The notes beneath the pieces are model-generated. The model did no database searches. It saw only the letters and a program-made list of their open reading frames with translations, and was not told where the DNA came from. Of a DNA stretch of 64,000 bases, positions 10,003 to 18,637 are shown in pieces. The position numbers and the translations under genes are program-made. Positions within the stretch are counted from its first letter, which is position 1, and every line of letters begins with the position of its first letter. The stretch spans positions 4,992,500-5,056,499 of the forward strand of contig NZ_AP018248.1 of NCBI RefSeq assembly GCF_002368295.1. The letters are read 5' to 3'. The DNA is from Tolypothrix tenuis PCC 7101 (lineage in GTDB: Bacteria > Cyanobacteriota > Cyanobacteriia > Cyanobacteriales > Nostocaceae).

Positions 10003-10232
10003 GAGTTTAGGCTCTTGAATACAGCAACTTTAGCTAGTCAAAGGAGAGAAATGACGTTTTTTGATTAAATTGGCTCAATTTGGGATTTATCGAACCGAAT
10101 ACAGGAGTCAGGAGTCAGAATGAGGGCATGAATTATATACAAGTGGCAGATGAATGCAAGGGTTTTATATCCCTCACTAATTGATTCTGATTCCTTTATT
10201 CTGACTTCTGTATTCTTCTTCAAAGCTATTTT

Positions 10233-11249
10233 TTAGACTTCTAAAGGGATTTTCGACGATTGGGCAGCTTGTAAAAGATGATGACAAGTCCAGTCCACCA
10301 AAGTCATTCCTGATGCTCTGGCTGCGTCCTCAAACATTATTTGTAAGTGTGATGGCAGTGTGAGAGTGAAATACGAGTTTTTCGGTAGAGATTGACAACT
10401 ATCAGAGTCACTCCACCGATATCGCCATGCAAGACATTCCTCGCCTCTTGTTTGAGCATCCTTCTCTAGAAAACTCAACAAACCAAATTTATAGCAGTAG
10501 AAGGTGTGGTTATCCTTTACCTGTTCTTTACTGCAAAATTGACAATTCCAACAACTGCGTTCTTGATCATCTGTTTGTTTTGCACTCTGGGATGGATGTG
10601 CTTTTATCAGTTTAGTTGCTGCATCTACACTTTGCTCATTCAAGGCTTTTCGTAAATCTAAAGCTGATTTGTCATTGCCTTGTTGTCGGAGCTTATCTAT
10701 TGCTGTAACTACCTTTTTCGCTTTGGAATAATTACGACCACTACCTAAACCTACAAGCTTTGCTACTTTATCGCGGGTTTGTCCTGGAGACGATGCAGGA
10801 AAATTTTCCACAAGCGTTATTTCTACTCTTCTGCCTAATTTTTGATTAGTAGTAGCGGCTGCCATTTGTTGTCGTTGTTTCGCTTTCGCTTTTTCGATTC
10901 GTTCCCAAGCAATGGCTTCACGCACTTTTTGTTCGTTCGTCTTTTTGCGGTCAGCATTTTCTAACAATAGTGCTTCCAATTCAGCTTCCTGATTAGGAAA
11001 TTCTCTTACTTCCACTGGAATCTGATTCCAACCCAATAACAGTGCAGCTTTCCAATAAGGATGGCCGTTAACAATGGTATTTTCTATCGTGATCAGTAAT
11101 GGTCTAGGGTACTGAGAGTTTTGAATTAATCTCATCACATCAGAAACATCTTCTAATTCTCCGTAAATCGACAAATACAATGGATGGGGTTTCACAGAGT
11201 TGGGGTCAACTAATTGAAATAGTGAATTGGGTTGGGAAGTAACACTCAT
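10233..11249 (-). CDS. ParB-like protein with C-terminal cysteine cluster
   Basis: The protein has 338 residues from the ATG at 11249 (MSVTSQPNS); ten upstream codons are unlikely to be translated. The N-terminal ~110 residues follow the ParB/Sulfiredoxin plan (a VDPNSVKPHPL entry strand, then VNGHPYWKAALLLGW in place of the GERR/GHRR loop, then ELEALLLENADRKKT). A helix-turn-helix-like region follows. From about residue 220 there is a cysteine cluster, CWNCQFC, then FYCYKFG and EECLAW, suggesting a zinc-binding fold, and a C-terminal segment resembling a ribbon-helix-helix or small helical domain (FTLTLPSHLQIMFEDAARASG). It may act in partition, regulation or transfer of the element. It is probably co-regulated with the divergent XRE gene. 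Confidence 0.65.
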   Translation of the reverse strand: MSVTSQPNSLFQLVDPNSVKPHPLYLSIYGELEDVSDVMRLIQNSQYPRPLLITIENTIVNGHPYWKAALLLGWNQIPVEVREFPNQEAELEALLLENADRKKTNEQKVREAIAWERIEKAKAKQRQQMAAATTNQKLGRRVEITLVENFPASSPGQTRDKVAKLVGLGSGRNYSKAKKVVTAIDKLRQQGNDKSALDLRKALNEQSVDAATKLIKAHPSQSAKQTDDQERSCWNCQFCSKEQVKDNHTFYCYKFGLLSFLEKDAQTRGEECLAWRYRWSDSDSCQSLPKNSYFTLTLPSHLQIMFEDAARASGMTLVDWTCHHLLQAAQSSKIPLEV

Positions 11250-11518
11250 AGAAACCCTAATTTTGTAAAGAATTGCCAAAAATCCTGATGCCAGTTACTG
11301 TTCGCGTCATCAGAACTGCCATCTGTAGTACAGTAAAATCGAGATAGTTCTCTCGCCCAATAGGTATGGTTTATCAATCCGGAAAAATCTCGATTGACTG
11401 ATTATTTAGTCACATATGTCTAATGAATTGGACGCTTATTCTTAGTAATTTACCGCATTAGGTACAGTCTGATTAGCTTTGACACTAAAATCACACCGAA
11501 AACGTATAAAATCTTAAT

Positions 11519-11872
11519 ATGGCAAACAAGACAGAAAGATTAGCACAATTCATTAAAGGGCTAAGAGGTACGACATCACAACGTCGTTTCTCTCAACAGT
11601 TGGGTGTGAGTAAGTCTTGTGTGAATTTCTGGGAATCTGGTTTGGCTTTCCCTGATACTGGAAATCTTGAAAAGCTGGCAGCATTAAAAGGATGGACGCT
11701 GGCGGAACTGCAAACCTACCTGGTAAAAGGTGAGTTGCCGTCTGATGATACATTACAGCAGATTATTACTAAATTGCGATCGCTCCCCACAGAGGCTGTT
11801 GCTCAGGTAGCATCTGCGGCAGTAGAAACATTAGCCAGCAGAAGCCAGTCAGTGCAGGCAATGATTAAGTAA
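11519..11872 (+). CDS. XRE-family HTH regulator
   Basis: A protein of 117 residues whose first 60 form a Cro/C1-type helix-turn-helix: FIKGLRGTTSQRRFSQQLGVSKSCVNFWE and the following helices match the family pattern of RxxxGxSQxxxAxxxGVSxxxxxxWE. The C-terminal half is a short helical tail with a HIP1 sequence in the DNA. It is divergent from the ParB-like gene, with about 270 bp between them that probably hold both promoters. XRE proteins of integrative elements usually control the switch to excision and transfer; the target here is unknown. Confidence 0.8.
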   Translation: MANKTERLAQFIKGLRGTTSQRRFSQQLGVSKSCVNFWESGLAFPDTGNLEKLAALKGWTLAELQTYLVKGELPSDDTLQQIITKLRSLPTEAVAQVASAAVETLASRSQSVQAMIK

Positions 11873-13552
11873 ATTTGACTTGGGTGAACATTACTGATGT
11901 CCGCTGTCATATGTTTATTTTCAGAAAGTCTTTGTGGCAATATAATCAGTCGCTTTCTAACGACACTTTAGTCACCATACAACAGTTTCTAGCGATGGCG
12001 AGTTTTAAACCATCGTTATCTTGATGGGTAAGTATGCTTAACTGCAAAGTAGTGAATCTGGTTGTCTGAAAACTGTTCTTAAGTGGTACTAGTAGACATT
12101 TGTTACGGTTGAATAATTGACGTTGCAAGGAGATTCCTTGGTCAGCGATCAAAATACGTACTGCCAGGGCACGGGTTTTTCTGCTCTTCATCATGATTTG
12201 ATTTTGTGAGTGTTCAGTAATTTTTGCCCAGTGCGGTAGTCGTGCTTAAATACACGAATGCTTCCCTGTATAAGAAATAATTGAACGATTTTCTTTGTTG
12301 CGTTTGATACTTATTACAAGATTTTGCCTAGATTAAATTTTATCTAAATCTATCTAAAGGAATAAATTCAGTTCAATAATTTTTTGCTCTATCTTGAGAT
12401 AGATGCACGAATCAGATTTTTTATTTTTTTAGCTAATACATTTTATACAAATAAGTATTAGCCTATTTTCAATATAACTACACAAACTATCAGCCCATGA
12501 TTGGGCCAAATAATATTTGGTAGCTTTATGCAAAAAATAGGCTAAAAACTACACAAATAGTTCTTACCAAGGCAATTCACTTGTATTTTTTTATTTTACC
12601 CAGTGGTAATATTGCCTATAAAGTTAATTAAAAAATTAAATTTTTAAACCTATTAAGTAAAACAGTACTGTAGTAAATATAACAATCATATTTTAATTTT
12701 AGAAGATGAAATTTATTGAATATTCAGCATTTTTTTATTTCTCAGCTTCCTGAACCAACCAAGGGGAGGATGTCTATTGATTAGCAACTACTGATGCTAT
12801 ATTCTCTCAAAAATTCAGTGTTCGGTAATTACTGTAATTGTAAATTACAAAAATTTTTGGAGCACGTACAAAAAATATAGGCTGTATAGCCTGTTTTTAC
12901 AGCATAAAATTATTATTTTGGCTAAGTATTACGATATTACTAATGCGAAAAATATTATACTGCTTGATATAAATTAATTTTTATTTTTTCAACAAAAAAT
13001 TGTCAAACAAGAAAGAAATATGTATCAATAGTTCGATGTATAGGGTTGATTTCCTAGCATTAATGTTTGTCTTGAATCCTATTTGTGTTTTAGAATAAAC
13101 TCAAAACAATACATTCTTAAATTAGTTGTATTGCCCTGCTTTCCTAGGAATTTTCTGCCTTATAGGAAATGTAGTTAGGATATTTATTGGTAGTGAGGAA
13201 TTTATCAAAGAATAACTATTTATGGCTTTAAATGAGATGAAAAATAGCTTTACAATAAATAGTATTAAATAACTTATCGTTTCTATTTATTAAAGTTTTT
13301 CTGACAAATTTTTGTATTTATGAGCAATAAGATATTTACTAAATTGACAATTTAAACAATTTATTTATAAATTATTGAGTCTAATTCTAGATAGCTCAGG
13401 GTTTTATTTAAATAAAGAAATTGATTATAAAATAATATATATTAGTTAAATTATTTATCTTATCAAAAATATTTCTTCTTGAGAAGAACATTCTTCCTAG
13501 TGAATAGCAGAAACAAGAAAAATAGACTTGAAGTTTAAAGGAGTTTTTTCTA
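11873..13552. other. Long AT-rich gene-poor stretch inside the element
   Basis: About 1.7 kb with very high A+T content and no convincing gene apart from the doubtful frame at 11946-12194. Short palindromes occur, for example AGGCTGTATAGCCT near 12880-12893. Regions like this in integrative elements can hold an origin of transfer or replication, or attract xenogeneic silencers, but nothing in it identifies a specific site. Confidence 0.5.
11946..12194 (-). CDS. Doubtful small hypothetical protein
   Basis: An 82-residue frame that begins MMKSRKTRALAVRIL. It has no ribosome-binding sequence close to the ATG, no recognisable domain and no membrane segment. It is listed because it is the only frame of reasonable composition in a 1.7 kb gene-poor stretch, and because small unrecognised proteins are common in such elements. 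It may equally be a chance open frame. Confidence 0.2.
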   Translation of the reverse strand: MMKSRKTRALAVRILIADQGISLQRQLFNRNKCLLVPLKNSFQTTRFTTLQLSILTHQDNDGLKLAIARNCCMVTKVSLESD

Positions 13553-13852
13553 ATGAAGAATTTACCAACTAACATCAAATCTCAACACTATCAATTTGTC
13601 AGTAAGCATGTAGCAACAGAACTAACTGGCTTATCAGAATGTACTTTAAAAAGATACAGACTCCAAGGCAAATTACAACAGGATATTCATTGGGTTACCA
13701 TAAATTCAAGAGTAGTTAGGTACAACATTACACTTGTGTTAGACTGGCTACAAAATCATGCTAGTAATCCTCAAGCACATTTGAGAGCAATAGAAAACTA
13801 TCTAGCATCGCTTCCGTCTAATCAGAAAAAAACAAGACGGAAAACATCTTAA
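13553..13852 (+). CDS. Xis-like helix-turn-helix protein
   Basis: A 99-residue protein with a strong ribosome site (AAAGGAG, about 8 bases before the ATG). The central sequence (FVSKHVATELTGLSECTLKRYRLQGKLQQDIHWV cut into its helices) reads as a winged helix of the MerR/Xis kind: a helix, a turn, a recognition helix with TLKRYR, and a wing with HWVTINSRVVRYN. The C-terminal tail is basic (KKTRRKTS). Small proteins of this type next to a tyrosine integrase are recombination directionality factors (excisionases). It converges on the integrase gene with only 14 bp between the stops, supporting that role, though a regulator or a cyanobacterial phage-type DNA-binding protein is also possible. Confidence 0.65.
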   Translation: MKNLPTNIKSQHYQFVSKHVATELTGLSECTLKRYRLQGKLQQDIHWVTINSRVVRYNITLVLDWLQNHASNPQAHLRAIENYLASLPSNQKKTRRKTS

Positions 13853-13866
13853 TCTGTTAATTAATA

Positions 13867-15039
13867 TTAAAACTCTGGGACAATCAGCTCTCGCATACTA
13901 CCTGCATAGTGTTTGTAGATTATTTCTGGACTATTACCCACTAAGCGAGCCACATCTTTAGCATCTAATCCAGCTTCGAGAGCGCGAGTAATAAAAGTAT
14001 GGCGGGTTTGATAAATTTTACGATACTCAATTGCTAAACCTTTGAGTACTATTTTCCAGATGCGACTTCTAAAATTATTCAGGTCAATATGTTTACCTTC
14101 AGGAGAAGGGAAAACTAATAATTTTGGTGTTGCCTCAACTGGTTTTATTGATTGGAGTAAAGTTTGGAGCGAATTATTACAAGGAAATTTTCTGCGTTCT
14201 TGAGTCTTTAATCCTTGTCTAACTTGCTTTCCAGAATCAGTTCCAATAATTGCTTGCTCAAAAGTAATCTGCTTAAAGTCTAGGGAAATATGCTTCCATT
14301 GAAGAGCGATCGCCTCTGAAGGTCTACAGCCTGTTGCAAACAGGAACTTCATCAGAGGAGCATAATGGCTGTGTCTAAATCCTGACTTCCTTGGACAGAA
14401 GCGATCGCTTTCAAGCGCATGGATAATCATATCTCTTTCTTCTGTGGAGAAGGGATTAATGTCATTCATTCCGCCACTGTTGGATGACTTAGGTGGTTTA
14501 ATTTTTGCAGCCATACCCTTAAATGGATTCTCAGAAATTATTCCTGATTCGATTGCCCAATCGCAGCAAGCACAAAGACGCGCTAGGAAACGTTTTCCAG
14601 AATATAGAGGAATTGAGTTGACGATGTAGTCCCTAATTTGTGCTGCTTTGTCTAAGTCATGAGTTGGTAGTTTTTTTATGTAGTTAGAGAAAACAGCATA
14701 GATATATTTCATGGTATTTGGGGAACACTGGGGACGCTTATATTCAACAAACTGTTCCCAAAGCTCTGCAATTGTTGGCGTTGACGTAGCCTGAGGTGTA
14801 ATTGCGGGTTTAACCGCCTTGACAGCAGCAGGTGGTTTATATTTAGCCAGAGTAGCGTCAAAATTACCTGAAAGCATATCTAGCTCTATTTGTCTTGCTT
14901 TGGCTTCAGCTACCTTGCGATTAACAATAGTATCTGGTAATCCAATGCTTAGGGTGTATCTCTTCCCAGCATACCTAAATCGTAATTGCAACCGACAGTG
15001 GGAAGCCACTACGCTAACTTGTCCTTTTATACCTTTCAT
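13867..15039 (-). CDS. int: Tyrosine site-specific integrase
   Basis: A 390-residue protein with the three-domain plan of tyrosine integrases. An N-terminal arm-binding region (about 1-70) is rich in basic and beta-strand residues. A core-binding domain (about 95-190) follows. The catalytic domain has the first Arg in TGCRPSEAIALQWKHI (about residue 238), the RHTF box with HxxR (RHTFITRALEAGL), and the nucleophile Tyr in YKHYAG (about residue 378). All key residues appear intact. It lies 210 bp from a tRNA-Gly gene and points away from it, the arrangement seen for elements integrated at tRNA 3' ends. It would catalyse integration and, with the Xis-like protein, excision of the element to its left. 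Confidence 0.9.
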   Translation of the reverse strand: MKGIKGQVSVVASHCRLQLRFRYAGKRYTLSIGLPDTIVNRKVAEAKARQIELDMLSGNFDATLAKYKPPAAVKAVKPAITPQATSTPTIAELWEQFVEYKRPQCSPNTMKYIYAVFSNYIKKLPTHDLDKAAQIRDYIVNSIPLYSGKRFLARLCACCDWAIESGIISENPFKGMAAKIKPPKSSNSGGMNDINPFSTEERDMIIHALESDRFCPRKSGFRHSHYAPLMKFLFATGCRPSEAIALQWKHISLDFKQITFEQAIIGTDSGKQVRQGLKTQERRKFPCNNSLQTLLQSIKPVEATPKLLVFPSPEGKHIDLNNFRSRIWKIVLKGLAIEYRKIYQTRHTFITRALEAGLDAKDVARLVGNSPEIIYKHYAGSMRELIVPEF

Positions 15040-15249
15040 GCTGTTCTTCTACAAAAAATTACGCCCAATCTTACGCCTGTCTGGATTGACCCCAAATTTT
15101 TACGCCCAATTTACGCCCAGAACGCACCCAAAAAGACCTTTAATGACCCAATAAAAGCACCTGATAAAGGGTATAATGGGGATTATCAAGGAAAATGAGC
15201 AAGATAGAAAAACCTTGAAAGGCTTACGCTGTAAGGATTTGAATCAAAA

Positions 15250-15320
15250 GCGGGTGATGGGACTCGAACCCACGACGTTCACCTTGGGAAGGTGACATTC
15301 TACCACTGAATTACACCCGC
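15250..15320 (-). tRNA. tRNA-Gly (anticodon CCC), probable element attachment site
   Basis: On the minus strand a full cloverleaf can be folded: 7-bp acceptor stem GCGGGTG/CACCCGC, D arm, anticodon stem TCACC/GGTGA closing the loop TTCCCAA (anticodon CCC), and T arm with GTTCGAGT. It is 71 bases long with no encoded CCA. Its 3' end points to the integrase, so the 3' half is the likely attB/attL sequence of the element. The tRNA itself is intact. Confidence 0.95.
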
Positions 15321-15321
15321 A

Positions 15322-15359
15322 AATAGCAGCTAGTTATTAAGCTATAACTAGTTGCTATT
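15322..15359 (-). terminator. Long palindrome between RND operon and tRNA-Gly
   Basis: AATAGCA...CTAGTTAT is followed by its complement ATAACTAG...TGCTATT with a six-base loop, giving a stem of about 15 bp. On the minus strand it lies after the RND pump stop and before the tRNA, so it may end RND transcription, although the following T-run is short. A TATAAT-like -10 sequence on the minus strand (about 15358-15363) overlaps its edge and could serve the tRNA. Confidence 0.4.
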
Positions 15360-15384
15360 ATACCACAATCTGCCAAGGCTGAAT

Positions 15385-18300
15385 TTAAGAAGCGGATTTT
15401 TCGCGCTCTGATGGCAGGCTGATGACTTCATGTTCGCTGGATGCTGGGCGGGGTGGTTTTTTGCCGAAACCGTAGCGCAAGGTATTCATGATCCAGTGTT
15501 GGAAGTTATCAATATAGCTAAATATTACGGGTACTACCACCAATGTCAGCAGTGTGGAAGTTGTGAAGCCACCCATGATGGCGATTCCCATCGGTTGGCG
15601 GACTTCGGAACCGACACCAATTCCCAATGCTAAGGGTAGAGTACCAGCGATTGTTGCTAGTGAGGTCATCATGATGGGGCGTAAGCGTGACACGCCAGCT
15701 TCAATTAGTGCTTGACGTTGGCTTTTGCCCTCTTGCATATTGATGATTGTGTAATCTACTAACAGAATTGAGTTTTTGGTGACAATTCCCAACAGCAGTA
15801 CAATCCCAATTAAGGCGTAGAGTCCCAAGGGTTTTTGCATCACCATTAACGCTACTAGTGCGCCGCCTAAGCAAAAGGGTAAGGCTGCCATAATCGATAG
15901 CGGATGCAGGAAGTTGTTATATAGCAACACGAGAATTGCATAGATGCAGAGAATTGCTAATCCTAAGGCGCTACCAAAACCTCTAAAGATGTCTTGCATA
16001 ATTTTTGCACCGCCGGAGGGTTGCTGCATAACTCCTGGGGGCAGGTTTTGCATAATCGGCAGTTTATTGACTGCTTGGACTGCTTCTCCAAGGGCAATAC
16101 CTTGCAAGTTGGCTTCGACTGCAACTTGACGGGCGCGATCGTAGCGGTTGATGGTTGCAGGGCCACTTCCAAAGCGGATATCTGCAACGGCGAGGAGGGG
16201 AACTAAGCTACCGTTTTGGCTGGGAACTTGGAGATTTTTGATATTGTTGATGTCTGCGCGGGCTTTGGGATCGATTTGTACACGAATGGGGATTTGCCGA
16301 TCGCTTAAATTATATTTGGCTAAGTTGGCATCGTTATCACCAATGGTAGCTAAGGAGGCGGTACGAGCGATCGCTTGCACTGTCACACCTAAATCGGCGG
16401 CGCGTTGGGGATCTGGTATGACGAGAATTTCTGGTTTTACCAAACTGGCGCTAGAAGAGACTTCTACTAATCCAGGTATGGTTCGCATCTGCTTTTCTAG
16501 GTCTGATGCAGCTTGACTTAAGGCTTCAGGATTTTCGCTTCTGAGAACTATCGATAAACCTTTACGGCTATCACCTGGTACTTGGCTTTGGAAACTGATT
16601 CTTGCTCCTGGTATTTGTTGGAATAGGGGGCGGATTTCTTCCTCAAACTGTTTTTGCGATATCTTGCGTTCTTCTTTGGGTTTGAGATTGACAGCGAGGG
16701 TAGCTGTACTCAAATCTTCTGTAGCTACTACCTGAGCAACATGAGGGTTTTTCAGGAGAATGTTAGTTGTTTGTGTAACTACCTGATTCATATCTGCCAA
16801 GGTGGAACCAGGGGGAATTTCTATAGAAATACTAGAAAGTCCGTAGTCGCCATCATCAACGAAACCTTTGGGAATCATGGGCACTAGCATCAGACTAGCT
16901 ATGAAGAAAGCGATCGCGATCGCTATTGTTGTTAATTTATGGCGCAGTGCTAATTGCAACAGCGATTTATAAGGCTGAAATTTCCGAGGCTTGAGAGTGG
17001 TAAGTTTTGTAGTTTTTTTGTTGGTTGTTGGTAGTTTAAATTTAAAATTTAATAATCGGATAAATCGTGGCTGATTCTGATCCTGTATTCCTTGACTGTG
17101 GGTATGAGCTTTATCCTTGAGTAAATAAGCTCCCATCATGGGGGTAACCATCCGGGCAACTAAGGTTGAAAAAATTGTGGAAATGGCAACCGTAAATCCA
17201 AAGGGTTGGAAAAATTGCCCAGGAATTCCACCCATAAAAGCTACGGGCAGAAATACGGCAATAATCGTAGCCGAAGAAGCCATTACAGCTAATCCCACTT
17301 CATCAGAGGAATCGTAAGCGGCTTGTAAAGGCGATTTCCCCATTGCCATGTGCCGTTCCATGTTTTCAATTTCCACGACGGCATCATCGACTAGGTTACC
17401 GACTGCTAGGGCTAAGGCTAGCAATGTCATGTTGTTGAGGGTGTAACCTAATGCTTGCTGTACGGCAAAGGTGGGAATCATTGATAAAGGCAGGGCGACG
17501 GCGGTAATTAATGTTGCTCGCCAGTCCCGTAAAAATAGCATAATGACGATCACCGCCAATATGGAAGCCTGAATCAATTCATCGATGGTGCTTTCATAGG
17601 ATTGGCGAACTACATCAGCCCTGGTAAATACTAAATCCAGCTTCACATCTGGAGGGAGGGTTTTTTCTAGTTCCTTAACTGCGGCTTTGACTCCCGATTC
17701 CACTGTTACCATGACGCTACCAGTGCTGCGGAGAACCTGAAAGGCTACCACAGGTTTGTTATTCAAGCTTGCGGTTTGTCGGATGTCACCAAACTGATCC
17801 TTGATGGTTCCTAAACTGGAAAGAGGTACGGAACCGCCTCCGGGGAGGATGATTTCGTAGGTTTTCAACACATCCACACTGGCGGCGCTACCTAATGTGC
17901 GGATACTTTGTTCGCTACCACCTAATTCTGCACGTCCACCAGGTAAGTTAATGTTCAAGGCGCGGATTTGGTCGTTTACCTGGGTAGCGGTGATACCTAA
18001 AGACTGCAAGCGATTGGGGTCGAGGTTAACTCTGATTTCTCGGTCAACTCCACCGACACGTTTAATTTGGGCGACACCTTTGACTGCTAACAAGGCGCGG
18101 CTAATAGTTTGGTCTGTGAGGTTGCTTAACTCTTCCACAGAACGGCGATCAGATTTGACAACATAGGTCATGATCGGCCCGCCAGCGAAGTCTAGACGTT
18201 GGACAATCGGATCGTTGATGTCTTGGGGTAAACTTTGGCGAATTTGCGCGATCGCATTTCGCACGTCATTAGTAGCGCGATCGCTGTTTGTTCCTAATAA

Positions 18301-18591
18301 AAAATTGATTGTGGTTGTAGAATTACCATCACTGACCTTCGATATCATGTTGTCGATATTGCCCAACCCTGCGACAGCATCTTCAATTTTCTTAGTCACT
18401 TGCGATTCCAGTTCCGCCGGGCCTGCGCCTGGTTGGGCGACTGTCACCGTCACAGAGGGAATATCAACGTTAGGGTTAGTGTCTATTCCTAAGGAAATGA
18501 ACGAAAACCAACCAACTATCGTCAAAATCAAGAATAAAACTATCGTGGGAACAGGTTTTTTAATCGACCAAGCAGAGATATTGAAGGACAT
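15385..18591 (-). CDS. RND efflux pump inner-membrane transporter (AcrB-like)
   Basis: A 1068-residue protein of the hydrophobe/amphiphile efflux class. The N-terminus has the cytoplasmic-TM1 signature (SIKKPVPTIVLFLILTIVGWF), followed by a first periplasmic loop with QPGAGPAELESQVTKKIEDAV. TM4 carries the proton-relay acidic pair (GNLVDDAVVEIENMERHM), and the second large loop and TM7-12 end with VVPVIFSYID. The length matches AcrB/MexB. It exports drugs, lipids or metal-unrelated compounds by proton antiport with an adaptor and a TolC-type outer-membrane channel. The adaptor gene lies 46 bp upstream in the same operon; no TolC gene is present here. The substrate cannot be told from sequence. 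Confidence 0.92.
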   Translation of the reverse strand: MSFNISAWSIKKPVPTIVLFLILTIVGWFSFISLGIDTNPNVDIPSVTVTVAQPGAGPAELESQVTKKIEDAVAGLGNIDNMISKVSDGNSTTTINFLLGTNSDRATNDVRNAIAQIRQSLPQDINDPIVQRLDFAGGPIMTYVVKSDRRSVEELSNLTDQTISRALLAVKGVAQIKRVGGVDREIRVNLDPNRLQSLGITATQVNDQIRALNINLPGGRAELGGSEQSIRTLGSAASVDVLKTYEIILPGGGSVPLSSLGTIKDQFGDIRQTASLNNKPVVAFQVLRSTGSVMVTVESGVKAAVKELEKTLPPDVKLDLVFTRADVVRQSYESTIDELIQASILAVIVIMLFLRDWRATLITAVALPLSMIPTFAVQQALGYTLNNMTLLALALAVGNLVDDAVVEIENMERHMAMGKSPLQAAYDSSDEVGLAVMASSATIIAVFLPVAFMGGIPGQFFQPFGFTVAISTIFSTLVARMVTPMMGAYLLKDKAHTHSQGIQDQNQPRFIRLLNFKFKLPTTNKKTTKLTTLKPRKFQPYKSLLQLALRHKLTTIAIAIAFFIASLMLVPMIPKGFVDDGDYGLSSISIEIPPGSTLADMNQVVTQTTNILLKNPHVAQVVATEDLSTATLAVNLKPKEERKISQKQFEEEIRPLFQQIPGARISFQSQVPGDSRKGLSIVLRSENPEALSQAASDLEKQMRTIPGLVEVSSSASLVKPEILVIPDPQRAADLGVTVQAIARTASLATIGDNDANLAKYNLSDRQIPIRVQIDPKARADINNIKNLQVPSQNGSLVPLLAVADIRFGSGPATINRYDRARQVAVEANLQGIALGEAVQAVNKLPIMQNLPPGVMQQPSGGAKIMQDIFRGFGSALGLAILCIYAILVLLYNNFLHPLSIMAALPFCLGGALVALMVMQKPLGLYALIGIVLLLGIVTKNSILLVDYTIINMQEGKSQRQALIEAGVSRLRPIMMTSLATIAGTLPLALGIGVGSEVRQPMGIAIMGGFTTSTLLTLVVVPVIFSYIDNFQHWIMNTLRYGFGKKPPRPASSEHEVISLPSEREKSAS

Positions 18592-18637
18592 AAATTAATT
18601 CAAAATTCAAAATTCAAAATTAGGGAACTTTCAGACT

